NCBI RefSeq assembly: GCF_040537815.1
Contig: NZ_JBEWSZ010000001.1
Coordinates: 4,030,001-4,094,000, forward strand
Source of the DNA: Mesorhizobium shangrilense
GTDB taxonomy: Bacteria > Pseudomonadota > Alphaproteobacteria > Rhizobiales > Rhizobiaceae
DNA: 64,000 nt
Reading direction: 5' to 3'
Positions 55,531 through 64,000 of the stretch are shown here, piece after piece (positions within the stretch are counted from its first letter, which is position 1; the number at the start of each line of letters is the position of its first letter). The notes beneath the pieces are model-generated. The model worked only from the letters and a program-made list of their open reading frames with translations. It had not been told where the DNA came from and did not search any database. The translations under genes and the position numbers were made by a program.

Positions 55531-56877
55531 CTATTGGACCTCCTCGCGGACCCATCCGTCGATCCGCCCGTCCATGGTGGCCAGCGCCGTATCGAGGCGG
55601 CGAAGCAGTTCCTGCACTTCGTCACCGGATATGATTAGCGGAGGCGAAATGATCACGGCGTTGTTGAGTGGAGGGACGCCCGCCGGATAGACGATCAGAC
55701 CATTATCGAAACAATCTGCCACGAAGGTCGCCGACGTGTTTCTACTCTCGTCAGGAGCCCGGCGCGATGCGCGGTCCATGACGAATTCGAAGCCCCACAA
55801 CAGACCGCGGCCACGCACATCGACCATATGGCTGTAGCGCTGAGAAAATGCTTCCAGACCTGCCTTGAGCTCTTCTCCGCGCAGATTTGCATTTTCAAGC
55901 AATTTCTCCCGCTCGACATAGTTCAATACGGCCAACGAGACGGCTGCGCCGACCGGATTTCCGGAAAACGTATGGCCGTATGGAGGTGCGGCGGAATTCT
56001 GCCGCAACGTCTCAATGATATGTTCGTGCACGATTATCGCTGCCATCGGCGCGTATCCGGCGCTGGTGCCTTTGCCGGTGGTAATGATGTCGGGCACAAT
56101 ACCTTCGCCGATGGAAGCAAACCAGGCGCCCGTGCGACCCAATCCCGTAATGACTTCGTCCATGATCAGGAGAACGCCGAGCCGGTCGCATATCTCGCGG
56201 AGCATTGTGAAATAACCCGCAGGGGGCATCAACACCCCGCCGGCCGCGCCCACTATCGGCTCTACTATAACAGCCGCAACCGTATCGATCCCTTCCCGGA
56301 GAAGGGCGTCTTCCCAATCTTGAGCACACTTTCTGGCGTAGTCAGCCTCACTGAGATCGCCGGCATAGCGATAGGCATAAGCCGGAGGCACAACCGGAAA
56401 CGGGTGGAGCAACGGGCCGTAATCCGCACGCCGGGTAGCATGGCCGGACATCGAAACCGCGCCCATAGTCACGCCGTGATAGCTGGTGTGTCTACCGAGT
56501 ATCTTTACCTTGCGCGACAGACCTTTGGAGCGCCAATAGTTTAGAACCAGCCGGATGGCGTATTCGGAAGCCTCCGATCCACTGTTCACAAAAGAAACCC
56601 AGTTGAGATTTCCAGGGGCCAGAGAGGCAAGTTTGGTGGCAAGATCCTCAGCCGGCTTATTGGAGAACTGATTGAAAAAGGCAAAGGCGACTTCGCTCGC
56701 CTGCTTACGCATGACATCGGCAATCTCTTCGACGCCATGCCCGATATTAGCTGTCATCGCGCCGCTTGAGCCATCGATGTAGTCCTTTCCCTCGACATCG
56801 TAGAGAAAGACGCCTTTGCCATGGGAAACAATAGGGTATGTCTTCCCGATAGGATGCTTGAGAAGTGCGGTTGTCAT
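55531..56877 (-). CDS. Class III (omega-amino acid) aminotransferase
   Basis: 448 residues from ATG 56877 ([24 protein letters not shown]). PLP-site landmarks: [54 protein letters not shown] (Asp of the PLP pyridine), and the Lys in [20 protein letters not shown]. It moves an amino group from an omega-amino acid or amine to a keto acid, which would yield the aldehyde or beta-keto acid used by the BKACE enzyme. Operator copy 7 lies 37-50 bases upstream. Confidence 0.94.
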   Translation of the reverse strand: MTTALLKHPIGKTYPIVSHGKGVFLYDVEGKDYIDGSSGAMTANIGHGVEEIADVMRKQASEVAFAFFNQFSNKPAEDLATKLASLAPGNLNWVSFVNSGSEASEYAIRLVLNYWRSKGLSRKVKILGRHTSYHGVTMGAVSMSGHATRRADYGPLLHPFPVVPPAYAYRYAGDLSEADYARKCAQDWEDALLREGIDTVAAVIVEPIVGAAGGVLMPPAGYFTMLREICDRLGVLLIMDEVITGLGRTGAWFASIGEGIVPDIITTGKGTSAGYAPMAAIIVHEHIIETLRQNSAAPPYGHTFSGNPVGAAVSLAVLNYVEREKLLENANLRGEELKAGLEAFSQRYSHMVDVRGRGLLWGFEFVMDRASRRAPDESRNTSATFVADCFDNGLIVYPAGVPPLNNAVIISPPLIISGDEVQELLRRLDTALATMDGRIDGWVREEVQ

Positions 56878-56913
56878 TGTCCCCTCCGACGTCAGAATAG
56901 GAGATTTCAAATG

Positions 56914-56927
56914 TGGATACGTATTCA
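56914..56927. promoter_or_regulatory. LacI-type operator, copy 7
   Basis: TGGATACGTATTCA in front of the aminotransferase gene, one mismatch from the perfect copies 3 and 5. Confidence 0.78.
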
Positions 56928-56949
56928 TCTACGCAGTTGACACGACTCA

Positions 56950-57735
56950 TGTCAATAGGGATAACGGAACCTTCGAGGGGATCGCGTCCCGACGGCTTGT
57001 CTTCTCCCAGTGGTTGCGACGTTCCAATGACCCTCGGGGGCGACCACGACGTCGGCAATGCACGTCACGGACTTCCCATTCACCTCGCTGAGCTTCCAGC
57101 AACGGATTGAAGGCCGCCATGTTGCATTGGTCGGATCGATCAGCAGCACGCGGCCGAAGGGCGATCGCCATCCGACTATCAGCTCCCAGTTCTCGCCCTT
57201 GATATCGTGAACGATGGCCGGCCCGGCCAGGTGAGCAGCGACCGCACGACGAGGCCTACACCCTTGCCGCTCGGGTCCGGGCGAAGCACACCACATGCTC
57301 CGGACCGTCGTGACGTAAATAGCCGCGGTCGAGTTTGCCGAGCACCACGCCATCCGGACTGATCATGCCTTCGGCCGCAATTTCGTCGCGCATCGCCCGG
57401 CGCGCCGAACAATAGGTCGCAGCGTTCTTTGCCGCGCGCGTCATACCGACATTCCGATGGCTGTGGCGGTCGCGATAAAGCTGCCGCTGCCGCGATCAGC
57501 GCGCCCTCGATGAAGACCGTCGGCGCATAGGTATCGTAGAAAAACCACCACCAGAAGAATGCGGGTGGTGGATATACCAACTCACCAGCGAGTTCGAACC
57601 ACGGCGAGCCCAGCTGCGGTTGGAGGCCGAACCGCCATGCCATCCGTTGTGCCGCGCACCAGGTGGTGACGAGAACGATCAGAAGGACGGTAAGGGGCTG
57701 CCCCCCACAATATCTTGGTCGCCGGCACCTCTTCC
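56950..57735 (-). pseudogene. Conjugal transfer coupling protein TraG relic
   Basis: In shifting frames the minus strand reads ILWG, LTVLLIVLVTTWCAAQRMAW, LGSPWFELAGELVYPPPAFFWWWFFYDTYAPTVFIEGALI, AAEGMISPDGVVLGKLDRGYLRHDGPEHVVCFA, GKGVGLVV, AIVHDIKGENWELIVGWRSPFGRVLLIDPTNA, and FNPLLEAQRGEWEVRDV. This is the N-terminal third of a VirD4/TraG ATPase of type IV secretion or conjugation. Walker A survives as a broken fragment. Several frameshifts are present. Confidence 0.85.
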
Positions 57736-58081
57736 CCCCGCAGTCGGACAATCGGAAGAGAATGAGAAACGCCGGTGTTCCAGGTATGCAAGAAGAAAGG
57801 GAAGGGCAGAGCGAAGAGGCGTAGGTGGACGGGGAAGGACTTGCTGAATTCTGATTTGTTTGGGGTGAAACAACAAGCAAGGTCACGGCACCTCCTTACC
57901 CAACGTCAATACACGACAGCGGTTTTTGGCATAGATTTGTATTGATGCGACGTGCAAGGGCTGTAACAGATCACATATGTCGCCCACCACGAGCGTAGAC
58001 GGACGCCCAGCATCGCTCACCCTTTCGCTCGGCCTGCCTAGTTCGCCCGCGCCCTCGAGACTTGGAGCTCACTGCGAACAG
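57736..58081. other. Boundary region before the nad block
   Basis: Between the traG relic and nadQ. No gene recognised. An AT-richer stretch around 57900-57975 may hold the nadQ promoter. Confidence 0.45.
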
Positions 58082-59053
58082 ATGCAAGACAAGGTAGCAT
58101 CGTCGAAGAGGCAGCCCGCAAAGACCGGTCACCGGCATTCTATTGCCGCGGAACTGATTGCGGTGCTGGTCGCGGTGACGATTGGTCAGCCGCGGGTAAT
58201 GACCATCGAGCGAGGTCAATCCTTGCCTTCCGGCCCATTCGAGCTTGGACATCGTTCGCTGCAATCTGGATTGAGGGATTGGGTCGAACAGCAGACAAGA
58301 CACCCTTTGGGCTATATCGAGCAGCTCTATACGTTCGCCGATCGCGACAGGGCGGCAAACGGCAGTGCGCAACGCGTGGTTTCGATCAGCTATCTTGCAT
58401 TGACCCGGGAGGAGCAGGCGGCCTCCGCCGACAAAGCCGCCTGGCGCAACTGGTATGACTATTTCCCGTGGGAAGATCACCGAGCTGGTGTTCCCTCCTC
58501 ACTACGGGACGATATCATTCCGGGATTGAAGGCGTGGGCAGATGCCGCCGACGATCGCCCCATGCATGATGACCGCTGGCAGCGTGCCGCGATCGCCTTC
58601 GGTCTCGATGGCTACGCCTGGAACGAGGAATTGGTGCTGCAACGCTACGAACTGCTATATGAGGCGGCGTTTGTGGAGGAAGCAGACCGCAACCACGGTC
58701 AAGACACTCCGTTGTCGGTCTTCGGCCGAACCATGCAGGCTGATCACCGTCGCATCCTGGCCACTGGCATCGCCAGGCTGCGCGCCAAGATCAAATATCA
58801 CCCTGTTGTCTTCGAATTGATGCAACCGACCTTCACGCTGCTTCAACTCCAGCGCAGCGTCGAGGCGCTGGCTGGCCGGCTCGTGCACAAGCAGAATTTC
58901 CGTCGGTTGGTCGAGCAGCAGGAGCTTGTCGAAGAGACCGGCAGCTCGACGACCGACACTGGCGGCCGACCGGCCAAGCTGTTTCGCTTCCGGCATGGTG
59001 TCCTGGCCGAGCGCGCAGTCGCCGGGACGAAATTGCCGCTTTCGCGTGCTTGA
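58082..59053 (+). CDS. nadQ: NAD biosynthesis regulator, NadQ-type (Nudix-related plus winged helix)
   Basis: 323 residues from ATG 58082; an ATG at 57977 would add 35 poorly conserved residues. The opening IAAELIAVLVAVTIGQPRVMTIERGQSLPSGPFELGHRSLQSGLRDWVEQQT is the Nudix-like effector domain. The C-terminal part has a winged helix with HPVVFELMQPTFTLLQLQRSVEALAGRLVHKQNFRRLVEQQELVEETG. This architecture is the predicted repressor of nadABC in Rhizobiales. It directly precedes nadA, fitting that role. Confidence 0.88.
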   Translation: MQDKVASSKRQPAKTGHRHSIAAELIAVLVAVTIGQPRVMTIERGQSLPSGPFELGHRSLQSGLRDWVEQQTRHPLGYIEQLYTFADRDRAANGSAQRVVSISYLALTREEQAASADKAAWRNWYDYFPWEDHRAGVPSSLRDDIIPGLKAWADAADDRPMHDDRWQRAAIAFGLDGYAWNEELVLQRYELLYEAAFVEEADRNHGQDTPLSVFGRTMQADHRRILATGIARLRAKIKYHPVVFELMQPTFTLLQLQRSVEALAGRLVHKQNFRRLVEQQELVEETGSSTTDTGGRPAKLFRFRHGVLAERAVAGTKLPLSRA

Positions 59054-59060
59054 CATTCCT

Positions 59061-59106
59061 TATACTCTCTATAAGCATATGCCCTATATATACTCTTTTT
59101 GAGTAT
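59061..59106. promoter_or_regulatory. nadABC control region with putative NadQ sites
   Basis: TATACTC occurs at 59061-59067 and 59089-59095, 28 bases apart. The second is half of the perfect inverted repeat ATACTCTTTTTGAGTAT (59090-59106). It ends 15 bases before the nadA ATG. A TTGACA at 59050-59055 could be a -35 box. Spacing and symmetry suit a repressor site. Confidence 0.55.
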
Positions 59107-59121
59107 TAAGGGGACTGAAAA

Positions 59122-60092
<971 letters not shown>

Positions 60093-60096
<4 letters not shown>

Positions 60097-61634
60097 ATGC
60101 GGACGTCCGCAGCTTCTTTGGCAGACCTATTATTATCGGCGGCGGCATTGCCGGGCTGATGACCGCGCTTCATCTGGCACCCGAGCCGGTGCTTCTTGTT
60201 TCCAGGACGCCACTCGGACTTGACGCTTCGAGCACGTGGGCACAGGGCGGCCTGGCCGCCAGCCTCGGCGATGACGACAATCCAGCACTGCATCTCGCCG
60301 ACACGCTCGTCGCCGGCGATGGGTTGTGCGACGCTGAAATGGCGAGCCGCATCCTGCACGCGGCGCCCGGCGCGATTGAGACGCTGGAGGGCTTCGGGGT
60401 CCGCTTCGACCGCACGCCGGAAGGGTCATTGCGCCTCGGACTGGAGGCGGCGCACGGCCGCCGGCGCATTGTCCATGCCGGCGGCGATGGCAGCGGGCGC
60501 GAGGTCATGCGTGCCTTGGCAGCGGCCGTGCGTTCCACGCCGTCGATTGTAGTTGTGGAAGGCGTAGAAGCGCGCCGGCTGGCGGTGAGCGAGAATGCGG
60601 TCCAGGGCGTCTGGGCAAGCTGTTCAATGGGTCCTGTGTTCTTTGGCTCGCGACGGGTTGTCCTCGCCACCGGCGGGATTGGCGGGCTGTTTTTCGACAC
60701 CACCAATCCTTTGAGTAGTTGCGGACAGGGCCTGGCACTTGCAGCGCGCGCGGGTGCTGTCCTTGCCGATATGGAATTCATCCAGTTCCACCCGACCGCG
60801 CTTGACGGGCCGGACCGCCCCATGCAGCTCATCAGTGAGGCTGTTCGCGGCGAAGGCGCGACAGTCGTCGATGAAACAGGCCGGCGCTTTCTCGACGGCC
60901 TACAGGGTGCGGAACTCGCGCCGCGCGACGTTGTGGCGCGAGCCATCTGGGAGCATCTTTCGAAAGGCCATCGCGTCTATCTCGATGCGCGGGACAAGGC
61001 CGGCCCAACATTCGCGCGGCGGTTTCCGACGATTGCTTCGGCCTGTCGCGATGCTGGCATCGATCCGGCGTATGACCTCATTCCCATTCGTCCCGCCCAG
61101 CATTACCATATGGGTGGTGTTGCCGTGGATGGCTCCGGTCGCACCTCCGTTACAGGGCTTTGGGCTTGCGGCGAAGTCGCCTCGACCGGGCTGCACGGCG
61201 CCAACAGGCTCGCCAGCAACTCGTTGACCGAGGCGGTTGTCTGCGCGCGCTGCGTCGCTGAAAGTCTGGCAGGAACTCCTGTCCTGCGAACAAAGCTGGC
61301 GACTGCAAACGATTTCCCTGCGCCCGATCCAAGGACTGTGCGCCCTCTCTTGTCGCGAGCGCTCGGCATCGTGCGGGATAGCGAAGGTTTGAAAGCAACT
61401 GCACGTGCCTTGTTGCCGCTTGCCGAAGGCAAGGACGCGGCATCGGATCCGGCGGCTGTCGGCTTGATGATCGCGATCGCCGCCTTGTCGCGCGAAGAAA
61501 GCCGCGGCGCTCACTACCGCGCCGACTTTCCGCATCGTGCTGCCGTCGCCCGACGCTTTGAACTCACTCTCGTAGATGCCTTGGCGGCAGCGCGGGAGCT
61601 CGCACACTCTCCAAGCCTCGAAGGGGCTAAGTGA
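60093..61634 (+). CDS. nadB: L-aspartate oxidase NadB
   Basis: 513 residues from ATG 60093, overlapping nadA's stop (ATGA). FAD-binding [47 protein letters not shown], and [49 protein letters not shown] are all intact. It supplies iminoaspartate to NadA. Confidence 0.97.
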
Positions 61635-62491
61635 TGATGAAGCTCTCACCGCTTCCCATGGTCATGCTTGAGCCGCTTGTACGAGCAGCTCTTCTCGAAG
61701 ACCTTGGCAGAGCCGGCGACGTGACCACGGAAGCCGTAGTCCCGAAGCAACACTATGCGAGGACCGTGCTGGCGGCGCGCCAGTCCGGCGTTGTCGCCGG
61801 CCTCGATCTGGCGATGCTCGCTTTCCGCCTGATCGATCCTGATGTCGAAATCTCGGTGGGGCGGGCAGACGGCAACAATGTCACGCGGGGAGAGGTCATT
61901 GCATCCGTGGTTGGACCGGCCCGGGCCATTCTCACAGCCGAACGGACAGCACTCAATTTCCTGTGCCATCTGAGCGGAATCGCTACAGCAACGGCATCGA
62001 TCGTCGCCGCGGTTCGCGGACATGGCGCGAAGATCGTCTGCACCCGCAAGACGACGCCTGGATTGCGAGCGCTGGAGAAATACGCAGTACGCGCCGGTGG
62101 CGGATCCAATCACCGCTTCGGCCTCGACGATGCCGTTCTGATCAAGGACAACCACATCGCCATCGCCGGCGGCATTCGTCCCGCGCTTGAGCGGGCACGA
62201 AGCGGTGCCGGTCATCTGGTCAAGATCGAAGTCGAGATCGATACACTGGCTCAGTTGGAGGAGGCACTTGGCTTCGCTCCTGATGCTGTCCTGCTCGACA
62301 ACATGTCCCTCGACGACCTCCGCCGCGCCGTCGCAATCGTTGGCGGTCGCGCGATCACCGAGGCTTCGGGCGGGATCACATCCGACACGGCGCGAGCGAT
62401 TGCCGCGACCGGCGTCGACCTGATTTCCATCGGTCGACTGACCCACAGCGCGCCGATCCTGGATATCGGCCTCGACTATCGGGGCTCATGA
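61631..62491 (+). CDS. nadC: Nicotinate-nucleotide pyrophosphorylase NadC
   Basis: 286 residues, overlapping nadB by four bases. [73 protein letters not shown] and [17 protein letters not shown] are signature stretches. It converts quinolinate to nicotinate mononucleotide, ending the de novo NAD branch. Confidence 0.97.
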   Translation: MMMKLSPLPMVMLEPLVRAALLEDLGRAGDVTTEAVVPKQHYARTVLAARQSGVVAGLDLAMLAFRLIDPDVEISVGRADGNNVTRGEVIASVVGPARAILTAERTALNFLCHLSGIATATASIVAAVRGHGAKIVCTRKTTPGLRALEKYAVRAGGGSNHRFGLDDAVLIKDNHIAIAGGIRPALERARSGAGHLVKIEVEIDTLAQLEEALGFAPDAVLLDNMSLDDLRRAVAIVGGRAITEASGGITSDTARAIAATGVDLISIGRLTHSAPILDIGLDYRGS

Positions 62492-62582
62492 TCGCCTGAA
62501 GTACGAACGGAGTGAGTCAAAATGTCCTTTCCGATCATCGTCAATCAGACAGCAAAGACCCAGCAAAGCTGGGCAAACCCGG

Positions 62583-62893
62583 ATGACGATGACTGGCGGT
62601 CGCGAGGTGTTCACCAAGGCTGTCGAGATGATGACCGATTGCTCGACAAGCGCGCTTGCCGCTGCAGGAGTGCGACCACAGGATGTTGGCCGGTTCTGCC
62701 GCATCAGGCCAATGCCCGTATTTTCGATGTGGTCGGGAGGAATCTTGGCATAGCGGATCAAGCAATCGTCAAGACGATCACCGGCTACGGCAACTCTTCC
62801 GCCGCGACTCTCCCTATCGCTGATCCACCAGAAAGAGCTGCTGGCGGCGGCAGGTGCCGGTCTCAGCGGCGGTGCGCTGGTGGTCGGAATTTA
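62583..62893 (+). pseudogene. FabH-like ketoacyl-ACP synthase relic, probably bioZ
   Basis: [36 protein letters not shown], then after a frameshift [42 protein letters not shown], then [24 protein letters not shown] in another frame. This is the C-terminal third of a KAS III enzyme, with catalytic His (HQAN) and Asn (GNSS). In Mesorhizobium islands a FabH homologue, BioZ, ends the bio operon beside the nad and pan genes, so this is best read as a bioZ remnant. Frameshifted and truncated. Confidence 0.75.
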
Positions 62894-62952
62894 ACGGGGC
62901 GACTCAGCCGCGCGCAGGACTGATCATGAATGGTGGATAGGACAACAGACCA

Positions 62953-63405
62953 ATGCGAAAACTAGTCGCCGGCAAGTTGCACGGCATCTACGTCACCGAA
63001 GCGAACCTCAACTACCACGGCTCGATAACGCTCGACCCCGACCACTGTGAAGCCGCAGGGATCCTGCCGATGGAATTCGTGGAGATATGGAACAAGAATT
63101 CCGGTGCACGGATTTCGACCTATGTCATTCTGGGCGAGCGTGGCTCACGCTGCTGTATCCTCAACGGCGCGGCCGCTCGCACCTGCCAGCCAGACGACCA
63201 GATCATTGTCTGCAACTCCATCTATTTGGACGAAGCTGAAATCACCTCGCTGAAGCCGCGGATCGTCACGTTCGACCAGGACAACCACATACTCGACCGC
63301 CTGAGCTACTCCGTCGACCTTGACGCAGATGGCCGCTACAGTTTCTCCATCCTTGACGAGGCGAATGAAGCTTTGGCCATTCCTGCCCTGGTCTCCGGGG
63401 CGTGA
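62953..63405 (+). CDS. panD: Aspartate 1-decarboxylase PanD
   Basis: 150 residues, slightly longer than the usual 115-140. MRKLVAGKLHGIYVTEANLNYHGSITLDPDHCEAAGILPMEFVEIWNKNSGARISTYVI shows the self-cleavage Gly-Ser (HGS at 23-25) that makes the pyruvoyl group, and NGAAARTCQPDDQIIVCNS the family's second motif. It makes beta-alanine for pantothenate. Confidence 0.92.
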   Translation: MRKLVAGKLHGIYVTEANLNYHGSITLDPDHCEAAGILPMEFVEIWNKNSGARISTYVILGERGSRCCILNGAAARTCQPDDQIIVCNSIYLDEAEITSLKPRIVTFDQDNHILDRLSYSVDLDADGRYSFSILDEANEALAIPALVSGA

Positions 63406-63516
63406 CTTTCCCCAACGCATTCGTCAGCCTTTCAGCACGACTTGATTGGCTGCCGATCACCGGCGCGGCCAAATGCGCTTGACAAAATAGCGCCGGCCCG
63501 TTCAATTCGGCGCATT

Positions 63517-63609
63517 CACCAGGGGAGTCCCGGCAAGGGGCTGAGATACTGCTAGAGCGCGCAGTGACCCGTTGAACCTGATCCAGTTCATACTGGCGTA
63601 GGGACGGTG
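63517..63609 (+). ncRNA. TPP riboswitch (THI element)
   Basis: The conserved sequences CTGAGA (63541-63546) and ACCCGTTGAACCTGATC (63567-63583) and the closing GCGTAGGGA are in the right order. A P1 helix of CACC (63517-63520) with GGTG (63606-63609) closes it. It lies about 115 bases before thiC, its standard target, and should repress on thiamine pyrophosphate binding. Confidence 0.95.
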
Positions 63610-63613
63610 CAAG

Positions 63614-63668
63614 CGCTTTGCGGGAGTTCACGCCCGAAGTCCTGTTTCCAAACAGGGCAGCCAAAGCG
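63614..63668 (+). promoter_or_regulatory. Expression platform of the TPP riboswitch
   Basis: The stem CGCTTTG/CAAAGCG (63614-63620 with 63662-63668) encloses CCTGTTTCCAAACAGG (63641-63656). No T-run follows, so regulation is more likely at translation or through antitermination than by an intrinsic terminator. Confidence 0.45.
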
Positions 63669-63724
63669 TCTCATCCTTCCGGCACAGAACTGGGTCTCCA
63701 ATGCATGAGCAAAGGAGCCTCAAG

Positions 63725-64000
63725 ATGAATGCCCTCACCCCAGCCGTCTCAACGGGACCGCTGCCTGCCTCACGGAAGATCCACAAGCTCGGTACCATCC
63801 ACCCGCACATCAAAGTGCCGATGCGCGAAATCTCCGTCCATCCGACAGCGGGCGAACCGCCCGTCACCGTCTACGATCCGTCCGGCCCCTATACCGACCC
63901 GACGGTCGAAACCAGCATCGAGAAAGGCCTTGCCCGGCTTCGCCATGAATGGATTACCGCGCGTGCCGATGTCGAAGCCTATGACGGCCGCCATGTCCGG
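63725..64000 (+). CDS. thiC: Phosphomethylpyrimidine synthase ThiC, 5' part (cut by window end)
   Basis: 92 residues are visible from ATG 63725 (AAAGGAGCCTCAAG before it). [70 protein letters not shown] is the ThiC N-terminal domain. The catalytic radical-SAM part lies beyond the right edge. It builds the thiamine pyrimidine. Confidence 0.95.
   Translation, partial: MNALTPAVSTGPLPASRKIHKLGTIHPHIKVPMREISVHPTAGEPPVTVYDPSGPYTDPTVETSIEKGLARLRHEWITARADVEAYDGRHVR

Overview
The window reads as DNA of a nodulating alphaproteobacterium, most probably Mesorhizobium. The GC-rich coding style, the Ros/MucR-type regulator, the NadQ-type control of nadABC, IS66 and IS630 elements with rhizobial-type proteins, a conjugative traG remnant, and the nad/panD/thiC vitamin block all point this way. 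Vitamin genes (nad, bio with a FabH-like bioZ, thi) are known cargo of Mesorhizobium symbiosis islands. The genus and the island assignment are inferences.

Layout. 0-12 kb is fairly ordinary chromosome-like sequence: an amino-acid binding protein, a Crp/Fnr regulator facing a 1,408-residue cytochrome P450/DyP-peroxidase fusion, a class III adenylate cyclase with TPR region, a MucR-like regulator, a papain-like hydrolase, and a 30-codon orphan peptide with a lasso-type leader and its own terminator. 12.85-15.6 kb is a complete IS66 element with an 8-bp target duplication. 16-26.4 kb holds an amino-acid ABC importer followed upstream by a flavin-dependent oxidative catabolic operon (LLM monooxygenase, flavin reductase, aldehyde dehydrogenase, hydrolase, CMD-family protein) with a PucR-type regulator. 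26.4-27.3 kb is a scrap heap of IS66, kinase and GntR relics.

27.3-57 kb is the accessory core. A LacI-type regulator is surrounded by at least seven copies of one palindrome, TGnnTACGTAnCCA or close to it, with a central CpG. They lie in front of an APC permease/lactonase pair, an SMP-30/sugar-ABC operon, a divergent N,N-dimethylformamidase-like amidohydrolase, an M20 peptidase, a Pot-type ABC importer operon, and a class III aminotransferase. Downstream of or beside these lie a BKACE (DUF849) enzyme, a CoA-transferase and a thiolase. Together they suggest a regulon that imports an amide- or amine-containing compound, hydrolyses and transaminates it, cleaves a beta-keto acid to acetoacetate, and ends at acetyl-CoA. 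The substrate is unknown. This block is riddled with relics (adenine deaminase, SRAP, pyruvate carboxylase, hydantoinase, LivJ, DMFase N-terminus, IS630, traG), so it was assembled by repeated recombination.

57.9-64 kb is a vitamin block: nadQ-nadABC, a FabH/BioZ-like relic, panD, a TPP riboswitch and the start of thiC. The right edge cuts thiC. No rRNA, tRNA or CRISPR array was seen.
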